From Pseudoalteromonas umbrosa (GTDB taxonomy: Bacteria > Pseudomonadota > Gammaproteobacteria > Enterobacterales > Alteromonadaceae): DNA of 64,000 nucleotides. This document shows positions 1 through 7,224 of the stretch, in pieces (position 1 is the stretch's first letter; every line of letters starts with the position of its first letter). The DNA lies in the NCBI RefSeq assembly GCF_030125375.1, contig NZ_JASJUU010000002.1:62001-126000 (forward strand), given 5' to 3'. The translations under genes and the position numbers were made by a program. The notes under the pieces were generated by a model, which was not told the DNA's origin, ran no database searches, and was given only the letters and a program-made list of their open reading frames with translations.

Positions 1-132
1 GCAGTTTGGAATATTCCAGTAGCGTGTAATGAAGCCAGCGCAGATATGCTGCTGACTTCGACTTTGATGAATACTGAGCTGCCTAGAACACAGCCCGATT
101 ATTCAGAGTATATTTCAAACCGTATTCGCTAA
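1..132 (+). CDS. mgsA: Methylglyoxal synthase, C-terminal fragment
   Basis: The window opens inside a gene whose last 43 codons read AVWNIPVACNEASADML and end in YISNRIR then TAA. This matches the C-terminal end of methylglyoxal synthase (E. coli has VWNIPVATNVATADFII and ends near YLADRLK). The enzyme converts dihydroxyacetone phosphate to methylglyoxal plus phosphate in the cytoplasm, a bypass that relieves sugar-phosphate stress. The catalytic aspartates and histidine lie upstream of the window and cannot be checked. The stop codon overlaps the stop of the convergent yegD gene by a few bases, and no terminator hairpin separates them. Confidence 0.85.
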   Translation, partial: AVWNIPVACNEASADMLLTSTLMNTELPRTQPDYSEYISNRIR

Positions 133-1490
133 CGATAAATACGTTCGGCCCACTTTGTTAACCCAGCGGTGACACTACCAAAATTGTCACCATTTAACAT
201 TGGAATATCGCCCAACTTTGCTTGCAATGCACTTTTCAACAATGGCGATTGTGCACTACCTCCGGTCAAATAAATGGCATTAGGCTTAGTGCCTGCATCT
301 GAAATCGCTTGCTCGGCTAGTGCAACAACCTGTTGCAAGCTCGACTCAACAGACTCAGTTAATTGCGTCAGATTAAGGCTTTGAACCAAATCATTTTCAA
401 TAAATGATAAATCAACTTGATGCGCACTATCATCGCTCAATGCAATTTTCGCAAGTTCGGCCTGCCTAACAAATTGATGTGTCATCTTGTTTTCTTGGAT
501 CACTTGCAAGCGCTTTAGCTTTTCAGGCTCACAGACATCACGCAGCATGGTATTAAGCTCACGGCCAAATGCGCTACTGTAAAAATCACTTTGCAATTGA
601 ATATCATTAATTTTGCATGCTTGCCAAAAAGCTTGCTTTGGTAAAGGCAAGCCAGATTTAAATTGTCCACCTAAACCACACACAGGCATTAATTTATGAA
701 ACGCCAAAGCAATATCTAAATCGTTGCCACCAATTCGCTTTCCCGTATGAGCCAAGAAGTGAGCACTTCTATCTTCACAATTTCGATAGCTTGGGCCCAT
801 TTGTACAAATGAGCAATCACTTGTACCACCACCAATATCAACTACGAGCACTTTTTGATCCTGTTGCAGCTCCGACTCGAAATCAATACCTGCAGCTAGC
901 GGTTCATAGAGAAACTCCACATCGGTGAAACCCGCACGTTTCGCTGCTGTGGTTAAAATAGATATCGCTTGTCGGTTACTATCTTCTCCACCGACCGCTT
1001 GGAAATTAACCGGACGACCAATCACCGTTTGCGTAAGCGTTGAACCTAAGTATTTCTCGGCTCGCATTTTCAACGCCATAATCATGGCTGTGGCAATATC
1101 TTCAAAAAATGCAATTTGCTCAGGCTTGAGCCCTATTGCGCCAAAAAATGACTTGGGCGATTTAACAAAATAGCCCTCTTCTGGCATAGAGATGTATTCT
1201 TCAATCGCTTCTTGGCCAACAAAAACACCACTTTCTTGCGGCATCAGATCTAAATCGCTACGAGCAAACTGTGCGCTTTTCAATATGCCACTTCTCTGCG
1301 CTCTGTACTGGGGCTGGGCACTCTCCTGAATGCCTTTTGCAACATATTCAGAAATAAGCGAGTTATGTAGTGCATATAAAGTAGAAGGAAGGTAATACTT
1401 AGAGTTTTCCAAAGGGATCAACTCGACTGCGCCTGCACGCATAACACCCATTGCACAATTTGAGCTACCATAATCAAACCCAACGACCAT
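129..1490 (-). CDS. yegD: Hsp70-like chaperone family protein YegD
   Basis: This 453-residue protein is an actin/Hsp70-fold ATPase of the YegD type. The phosphate-1 loop GFDYGSSNCAMGV is at residues 4-16, VVDIGGGTSDCS forms the phosphate-2 loop near residue 216, and the adenosine motif YLTGGSAQSPLL lies near residue 408. YegD conserves the landmarks VKSPKSFFGA, VIGRPVNFQ, RIGGNDLDIALAF and DNFGSVTAGL, all present here. YegD lacks the DnaK substrate-binding domain, and so does this protein. Its substrate is not established. The start has a good ribosome binding site (GAGG, 6 nt before ATG). It is monocistronic and convergent with mgsA. Confidence 0.93.
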   Translation of the reverse strand: MVVGFDYGSSNCAMGVMRAGAVELIPLENSKYYLPSTLYALHNSLISEYVAKGIQESAQPQYRAQRSGILKSAQFARSDLDLMPQESGVFVGQEAIEEYISMPEEGYFVKSPKSFFGAIGLKPEQIAFFEDIATAMIMALKMRAEKYLGSTLTQTVIGRPVNFQAVGGEDSNRQAISILTTAAKRAGFTDVEFLYEPLAAGIDFESELQQDQKVLVVDIGGGTSDCSFVQMGPSYRNCEDRSAHFLAHTGKRIGGNDLDIALAFHKLMPVCGLGGQFKSGLPLPKQAFWQACKINDIQLQSDFYSSAFGRELNTMLRDVCEPEKLKRLQVIQENKMTHQFVRQAELAKIALSDDSAHQVDLSFIENDLVQSLNLTQLTESVESSLQQVVALAEQAISDAGTKPNAIYLTGGSAQSPLLKSALQAKLGDIPMLNGDNFGSVTAGLTKWAERIYR

Positions 1491-1564
1491 TTTTACCTCG
1501 CATCCGCTCGCAAAAAAGGACGAAATTTACCATAGCTCAGATCGATTTTAAAGGATATCCCTCC

Positions 1565-2407
1565 TTACAAAGCGTCGCGCACTCGCAAAAAGCTCGCGAA
1601 TCTCGGTTTGCCGTATTTGGTAAACCCTTGGTATTGAAATGTAATTGTACTTCCTATGGCTGGCGGAGAGACACGTTGCTCGTCAGTAAATCCCGTCCCG
1701 ATGTTAAATATGACCCCTTCCATCGTTTTAACCCGGATTGCGCCCATCATTCCCTGATACTTACCTCTTCCTGGCAAATGTGCGATAACAACCGCTTCAG
1801 CATCAAACTTAGGCTTGTATTTAAGTACTTGAGCAGTTCTGCCCCCCTGATGGGTAGCAGCCTTTTCATGTAGCATTACCCCCTCACCACCACGCAACAA
1901 AACTTGCGTATAAAATTCATCTAACTGAGCTTTATTAGTAAAATGGTGCTGAGGAATAGGCTTAACATGAATACTATGTAAGCCATTAACGATACCTTGG
2001 TATTTCTCAAAGCGTTGCTCAAATGTCAGTAGTGGATCTGGAGCATCAAAAATAAGATAATGAACTTGCTGCCAATTCTCATGATCAGGTACTTTTCTGC
2101 GCACCAAACTACTAACAAACGCAAAGTTGTTATACCCTGCCCATAGTTCGCCATCCAACCAACGATTAGGTAATACCGCCGTAAACCATTTTGGAGCGTG
2201 AATAATATGCCCTGTTCGGGTTTTAAGCAGCTTGCCATCCCAAACTGCACGTACACCATCATACTTTTCACTTACCAAGTAATCGCTGACGGGTTTTCGT
2301 TGCTCATATACTTTTGCGAGTTGAACATCAGGTGCAATATTAGAAAAAGAAGTGGGGCTGGCGCAAATAACTAGGGCTGTACACAGCCAAAAAAAGACGT
2401 GTTTCAT
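1565..2407 (-). CDS. Exported ATP-dependent DNA ligase (Lig E type)
   Basis: This 280-residue protein is a minimal ATP-dependent DNA ligase: nucleotidyltransferase domain plus OB fold, no extra domains. Motif I SEKYDGVRAVW carries the adenylated lysine K48. Motif III is YLIFDAP, motif IV EGVMLH and motif V LKYKPKFDAEAVV. The C-terminal FQYQGFTKYGKPRFASFLRVR fits the OB domain. Residues 1-22 form a signal peptide (short basic start, hydrophobic core, cleavage near SFS-N), the hallmark of the Lig E group, proposed to act in the periplasm. AAGGA precedes the ATG by a normal distance. It is separate from the replicative NAD+ ligase. A role in repairing imported or extracellular DNA is inference. 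Confidence 0.9.
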   Translation of the reverse strand: MKHVFFWLCTALVICASPTSFSNIAPDVQLAKVYEQRKPVSDYLVSEKYDGVRAVWDGKLLKTRTGHIIHAPKWFTAVLPNRWLDGELWAGYNNFAFVSSLVRRKVPDHENWQQVHYLIFDAPDPLLTFEQRFEKYQGIVNGLHSIHVKPIPQHHFTNKAQLDEFYTQVLLRGGEGVMLHEKAATHQGGRTAQVLKYKPKFDAEAVVIAHLPGRGKYQGMMGAIRVKTMEGVIFNIGTGFTDEQRVSPPAIGSTITFQYQGFTKYGKPRFASFLRVRDAL

Positions 2408-2519
2408 GCTACTTTCCTTTGCAGATAAAAACAGACAATAATAGCCATCACAACTAAAACACCTTGTTTGCGTTTCAATGACTCTTTTTAAAGTAGCACC
2501 TTTATCGGACTTGTACAGT

Positions 2520-3173
2520 TTAACTTGGCTTTACGATTTGCTGCCACATAGCTTCCAAGCTATCACTTCGCCACGCAGCTTTGGTAAAATCTTGCCCTGC
2601 TGAGTGTAAGTGAGAGATCACAACCGTTTTCAACCCTGCAGCAGTCGCAGATGCTAGCCCTGTTTGTGAATCTTCTACGGCAATCGCTTCTTGTGCGCTA
2701 ATATTGAGTTTAGCCATGGCCAAACAATAGGGTTCTGGGTGTGGTTTAGGGTTGGTTACATCATCTTTGCAAACAATATAGTCAAAAAACTCGAGCAGTT
2801 GATAATGTGTTAATACGGGAAGCGCTTCTGCTCGTGTACTGCCAGTAACCAAAGCCAATTTATAATGTTGTGCACAAAGAGAAAGCACATCCACTGCATG
2901 TGGCATTAGTTTGGGTTTCTCAGTGGCTGCGGTTTCTACAAACTGTGTATTTTTTAACGTTGCTAACTCACCTCCCGAATAAGGAAGGTTGTAACGTTGC
3001 TGCAAAATATGGCCGGTTTTAACAGTAGGTACACCAGAGAATTCATCGCAAAACTCAGATTCGCTGATAAAAATATTAAATGGTGAAAGTACTTTACACC
3101 AACTGGTGTAATGAAGTGCCTCTGAGTCTACTAAGGTACCATCAAAATCGAATAATATTGCCTGTAAACCCAT
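2520..3173 (-). CDS. HAD-superfamily phosphatase (subfamily IA)
   Basis: This 217-residue haloacid-dehalogenase hydrolase has motif I FDFDGTLVDSE near the N-terminus (Asp nucleophile and Asp acid/base), motif II VTGS, motif III lysine in CKDDVTNPKPHPEPY and motif IV AVEDSQTGLASA. Length and layout match the beta-phosphoglucomutase/phosphoglycolate-phosphatase-like IA group (YqaB/YniC type). A sugar phosphate substrate is plausible but not provable from sequence. I chose the ATG at 3173 because GGAG lies 5 nt upstream. An in-frame GTG six bases earlier overlaps that site and is unlikely. It ends next to the small gene at 3197-3496, which reads into it on the same strand. Confidence 0.85.
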   Translation of the reverse strand: MGLQAILFDFDGTLVDSEALHYTSWCKVLSPFNIFISESEFCDEFSGVPTVKTGHILQQRYNLPYSGGELATLKNTQFVETAATEKPKLMPHAVDVLSLCAQHYKLALVTGSTRAEALPVLTHYQLLEFFDYIVCKDDVTNPKPHPEPYCLAMAKLNISAQEAIAVEDSQTGLASATAAGLKTVVISHLHSAGQDFTKAAWRSDSLEAMWQQIVKPS

Positions 3174-3196
3174 AAACACTCCTTATCATTTTTTAT

Positions 3197-3496
3197 TTAG
3201 CCTTTCAAAGCTGCAGGTGGCTCAGCGTAAGCCTCTTCACCCGTCTCTACTTCAACTAACTCATAACCACGTTGCTTGCGAACAACTTTTAATACTGGTT
3301 TTTCAAACGCTGATTTAAGTCTATCAGAATCCGCTTGTAACTCTTCAATCGTGTGACCAAAAGGAGCGGCACCTGTCTCTGACCAATTAGTCACTTTACC
3401 ATTGATATTGTATTCAACTTCATGAATTTGGTATAGCGGTGATTCACTATCTTTACCTTCACAAAAAATCACGCGATAGTTCCAAAACCCAGACAT
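3197..3496 (-). CDS. Small conserved-looking hypothetical protein
   Basis: This 99-residue soluble protein begins MSGFWNYRVIFCEGK and has an AGGAG site 5 nt before the ATG. It has no signal peptide, membrane segment or nucleotide-binding motif. Sequence like YRVI followed by YQIHEVEYNINGKVTNWSE resembles small alpha/beta proteins of marine gammaproteobacteria of unknown function, but I do not recognise a named family. It ends 23 bp before the HAD phosphatase start on the same strand, so the two are probably cotranscribed. The strong ribosome binding site and ordinary codon use argue that it is a real gene. Confidence 0.7.
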   Translation of the reverse strand: MSGFWNYRVIFCEGKDSESPLYQIHEVEYNINGKVTNWSETGAAPFGHTIEELQADSDRLKSAFEKPVLKVVRKQRGYELVEVETGEEAYAEPPAALKG

Positions 3497-3560
3497 GTTT
3501 AACTCCTCTTACTTAAACTACGATGCGACTGTATCAGCTAATTCCAACAGTTGCATTAAA

Positions 3561-3600
3561 GAAATAAAAAACCCGTGTTATTTATCCAATAACACGGGTT
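3561..3600 (-). terminator. Rho-independent terminator of the TonB receptor gene
   Basis: A perfect 13-bp stem (3570-3582 with 3588-3600, arm AACCCGTGTTATT) with a 5-nt loop is followed on the minus strand by TTTTTTATTTC. It lies about 30 bp after the stop of the TonB receptor and just upstream of the next minus-strand gene, so it should insulate the two. Confidence 0.92.
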
Positions 3601-3630
3601 TGAGATTAACTAATTCATTTCAGTTACAAA

Positions 3631-5949
3631 TTAAAAGAAACGAACCTTGAACTCAGCACCAATAAAGCGCTCTTCATTCAACATACCAGTGTTGTTATTA
3701 AAATCTACACCACCGATAACAACTTGCTCATCAAACAAGTTACGTACAAATACAGATGTTTCGTATTCGTTATCACCAGACGCCCATGCGTAACCTGCTC
3801 TTACGCCTGTTTCGAATAGTGCTTTACCTTCAAACTCAACTGACTCATACAAGAAAAAGTTGATTTTGCTACGGTAAGAAGTATCAGCGTATACGAAGAA
3901 ATCGCCGCCTTCTAACTCTTTAGTGTAGCGAAGCGTTGCATTTGCAATCCACTCAGGTGCGTGAGGTAGGCTGTTACCATCCAAAATTGCTCGTGCTTCA
4001 GGTCCATTAGGGCCTTCAACCATATAAGTAGGATCTGTCACTGTACATTGATTACATACCGCAACCGCTAAGTTTGCATCATCTAATTCAGTGTTGTTGT
4101 AGCTCAAATTAAACGTCGCGTTTAATTCATCTGTAAGTACCCACTCAGTATCCAACTCAAAACCATAACCGGTTGTTTTGTCAGCATTGATTAGGCGGTT
4201 AAAGTTAGAACCACCACCTACAGCTGTCAGCTGCTGATCATCCATTTGGTAATAGAACACAGTCGCATTCACACGACCTTGACCATCAAGTACATCTGAT
4301 TTAACACCGAACTCAATTGAGTTTGTAGTTTCAGACTCAGCGACAGTCACTTCATCACCAAATACAATGCGACCTTGAACACTTGGCGCACGGAAACCAT
4401 TTGCTAAACGACCGAATAAGTTAATATCATCCGTCAGCTTATATGTTGCACTTAAATCCCAACTCACATGGCTGTCACTAGGATTTGCACTGCCTTCTAG
4501 GAAGTCAGGAGAACCATTCCAAGGTGTTGGGTTATCTGTTCTTTTCGCATAGAACTCTTTTTCATCATCAGAGTAGCGAAGACCAAGAGTCACATCTAAT
4601 TTTTCAGATAATGTGTAATCAAAAGAACCGAATACAGCCCAAGCTGAAGTGTCTTGATTCTGGATAGCATAGCCATTTTGTAAACCATATTGGCCCGCTG
4701 CTGTATCAAATACGCCAGTGTCAAAGCTGAAGCTTTCGATGGTCATTTCTTCTTCAAATAAGAACACACCTACTTGGTAATTAAAATCACCTGAGTAGTT
4801 ACTTGAAAGACGTAATTCTTGTGTATATTGATCATGCTCTGGAAGTGCATCTGCTGTTTCAGATGAGAAAGGAATTTTACCCGGTCCCATTGCTGGAGCA
4901 AATGCATTACCATATGCACCATCAATGTCCGCGCGCGAGTATATCTCAGCACTTTCCCAAGCTGTGATTGACGTAACTGTGTGCTCTGCAAGATCCCACT
5001 CGAGCTTTAAGCTTAAACCCTGAGTTTCAACTTCTTGTACAGCGCGAGACGCTGCATCATGATAAACAACATCATTATCATAAATAGGGTTAATGTTGTT
5101 CGAACCTTTCTCGATTAGATTTGCACGGAAAGGAATTGGACGACCGTCAAGGTCACGAACGTGATAGTTTAACAAACCTGTAAAGTCATCACCTTCGTAT
5201 AAGAATTGAATACGTGCTGCTTTCTCGCTGTAACCGCCTAATGAGTCATCTTTAGCAAACTGATTTGTTACACCTTCAGGAGAGCGGACATCAATGTAGT
5301 CTGGTTGCTCTTGCCATAATACAGATACACGTGTGGAAATTTTGTCAGTTAGACCTGTACCTACAGCACCTTCAAAGTCAACAGACTCGCGGCTACCGTA
5401 TGCAACTGAAGCGTAGCCATCAAATTCTTGGCTTGGCTTTACAGAGTCAAATTTAACTAGGCCAGCCGGCGTGTTACGACCAAATAAAGTGCCCTGTGGT
5501 CCACGTAGTACTTCAATACGCTCAATATCGAAAACAGGGAAACCTTTTAAGATAGGGTTTTCTTGAACAACTTCGTCAACCACTAAAGAAACCGGTTGAG
5601 ATGCATTCAAATCGAAGTCTGTGTTACCAAGACCGCGAACATAAAAGCGCGGGAATGTGCGTCCAAACGAAGATTCAACCGATAGGCTCGGGATCTTAGC
5701 GTTCATAAAGCGGATATCCATACCAGCAGAACTATAGGCGTCTAAATTATCACCTTGTAAGGCAGACACTGAAACTGGCACTTCTTGTGCATTTTCAACA
5801 CGCTTACGCGCAGTAATTTGAATCACTTCCAGTTGATTGCTGTTCGCTTGCTCTTCTTCAGCTAGCGTAGTGAATGAAGTACCTGCCACAGCAGAGAACA
5901 ACGTTGCATTGATTAAAGTTGCTAACGTAGATCTTTTCATTGCTTTCAT
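3631..5949 (-). CDS. TonB-dependent outer-membrane receptor
   Basis: This 772-residue protein is an outer-membrane active transporter. A signal peptide (residues 1-30, cleaved near TLA-EEE) leads to a TonB-box-like segment EVIQITARKR, then a plug with RFYVRGLGN and IERIEVLRGPQGTLFGRNTPAG, then a 22-strand barrel ending in the typical aromatic terminus KVRFF. The ligand cannot be deduced: no siderophore biosynthesis, inner-membrane ABC or sugar genes lie beside it. I start at the ATG at 5949 (MKAMKRS), because a longer TTG-initiated frame would put 27 extra residues before the signal peptide and has no ribosome binding site. Translation may alternatively begin at M4. It is flanked by a strong terminator and a 664-bp upstream gap. 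Confidence 0.93.
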   Translation of the reverse strand: MKAMKRSTLATLINATLFSAVAGTSFTTLAEEEQANSNQLEVIQITARKRVENAQEVPVSVSALQGDNLDAYSSAGMDIRFMNAKIPSLSVESSFGRTFPRFYVRGLGNTDFDLNASQPVSLVVDEVVQENPILKGFPVFDIERIEVLRGPQGTLFGRNTPAGLVKFDSVKPSQEFDGYASVAYGSRESVDFEGAVGTGLTDKISTRVSVLWQEQPDYIDVRSPEGVTNQFAKDDSLGGYSEKAARIQFLYEGDDFTGLLNYHVRDLDGRPIPFRANLIEKGSNNINPIYDNDVVYHDAASRAVQEVETQGLSLKLEWDLAEHTVTSITAWESAEIYSRADIDGAYGNAFAPAMGPGKIPFSSETADALPEHDQYTQELRLSSNYSGDFNYQVGVFLFEEEMTIESFSFDTGVFDTAAGQYGLQNGYAIQNQDTSAWAVFGSFDYTLSEKLDVTLGLRYSDDEKEFYAKRTDNPTPWNGSPDFLEGSANPSDSHVSWDLSATYKLTDDINLFGRLANGFRAPSVQGRIVFGDEVTVAESETTNSIEFGVKSDVLDGQGRVNATVFYYQMDDQQLTAVGGGSNFNRLINADKTTGYGFELDTEWVLTDELNATFNLSYNNTELDDANLAVAVCNQCTVTDPTYMVEGPNGPEARAILDGNSLPHAPEWIANATLRYTKELEGGDFFVYADTSYRSKINFFLYESVEFEGKALFETGVRAGYAWASGDNEYETSVFVRNLFDEQVVIGGVDFNNNTGMLNEERFIGAEFKVRFF

Positions 5950-6613
5950 GTTGGTTTTTGACCTTATTAATGCACTCTTTGAGTTCAACGGTATATTTGG
6001 GCGCCGTATCACATTGGCTATGGCGTTCAATTTTGCGCGTTGATGACAAACAACGCGGACCTCGATCTCGAGAGTGCAAAACGGTTAAACGAGGCTGAAC
6101 GCAACGGGCGTAATTATAGCAGCATATTTTTAAAATGCTTCTAATAAACACATAAATTACACACATTTTTACAACGTTCGACGACGTTAGGTAAAACTTT
6201 ACAACTTTTAGCTACAAAAAGCGGACATTTGTCCTTATAAACTCATCAATACTATGTTCAAGAAAATATTTTTTACCCAATTAATATACATAAAATCAAT
6301 ATTTCGTTGATGACGCAAAGTTCGCAAAAAAATTAACTTTGCTAAAAGAAACGAAATAAATAATAAGTTACACAGATTACCATCGCCCAAATGGTAACCG
6401 GTGTCATGAAAGCGTGACAATAATAGCTAACTGCTCAAATAGATAAGAGGACATTAGACCTCATTAAGCAGATAACGACAGATATGAGCTTTGAACGCGA
6501 TATTTAGGAAAGGTTCCACAACAAGGCTAAAATAAATTAAACCCTTTCAATCAGAGAAAAGCTAAATTATGGAGGAAATGATTACTCTGCCTCAAATACG
6601 AGTTTGCCTGACA
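5950..6613. other. 664-bp noncoding stretch upstream of TonB receptor and sixA 3' end
   Basis: No credible gene is visible. The region is AT-rich and should hold the minus-strand promoter of the TonB receptor. Short inverted repeats occur: AGCAT..ATGCT around 6121-6139, GGACATTTGTCC at 6223-6234, TTACCAT..ATGGTAA at 6377-6397 and GAGG..CCTC at 6447-6462. I see no 19-bp Fur-like GATAATGATAATCATTATC match, so iron control is not supported. SixA ends at 6614 without a clear terminator. Confidence 0.6.
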
Positions 6614-7081
6614 TTAAATGCGAGGAGCTTGCAGGCCTTTGTAATTTGATTTATGTGTTGTTGGACAATATTCAATGACTGCAACGCCAGCAGTTGGAAA
6701 TATAGGCATTTCCCCCGGTACTAGCTGATCGATCATATAACTTACTATCGGCATATGAGCTATCACTAACCACGTGTCTATTTCGTCATGCATACTAATG
6801 AGCGTTTCTAAATAATCGATGGCAAAGGAAGCACTTCCGCTAGGAATAATGTCGGAACATATTTCTTGATAAGAAAACTCATTATTTTGCTTTACAGCAT
6901 CTGCGGTTTGTTGTGCACGCAAATATGGACTGACAAGCAATGCACTAGGTTTATGGGTGATAGATAACCACTGCCCCATATCTAATGCCTCTATTTGACC
7001 GCGTTCAGTCAATAAACGCGTGGCATCATTTGCCTGCATTGGACCGGCTTCACCATGACGCATTATCAATATTGTTTTCAT
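6614..7081 (-). CDS. sixA: Phosphohistidine phosphatase SixA
   Basis: This 155-residue protein belongs to the histidine phosphatase (RHG) superfamily. It starts MKTILIMRHGEAGP, with the phospho-accepting His9 in RHGEA, a second conserved Arg in SPYLRAQQTAD, and the distal histidine in WLVIAHMP. Length and the LLTERGQIEA segment match SixA, which removes phosphate from histidine of phosphotransfer proteins (ArcB in E. coli, and NPr of the nitrogen PTS). A GGAGAG site precedes the ATG. It diverges from the M16 peptidase gene across 143 bp. None of its known protein substrates is encoded nearby. Confidence 0.9.
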   Translation of the reverse strand: MKTILIMRHGEAGPMQANDATRLLTERGQIEALDMGQWLSITHKPSALLVSPYLRAQQTADAVKQNNEFSYQEICSDIIPSGSASFAIDYLETLISMHDEIDTWLVIAHMPIVSYMIDQLVPGEMPIFPTAGVAVIEYCPTTHKSNYKGLQAPRI

Positions 7082-7224
7082 AGCTCTCCGAAAAGTATTG
7101 GTTTTTTATCTCTATTCAGTAGTAAACCTAGCTGTATGTCCGCTATATTAAAACAAATTACTTAAAACTAGTAAGCGGTTTACTGCTTTTAGACTGTCTC
7201 ACTTATTATATCGGCGGCGTTAAC

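Noticed and set aside
5950..6200. Fur box upstream of the TonB receptor
   Set aside because: No stretch close to the 19-bp consensus could be found by eye.
6569..6649. Short plus-strand frame with GGAGG before it, overlapping the sixA 3' end
   Set aside because: Only 23-26 codons, antisense to sixA and without known motifs.
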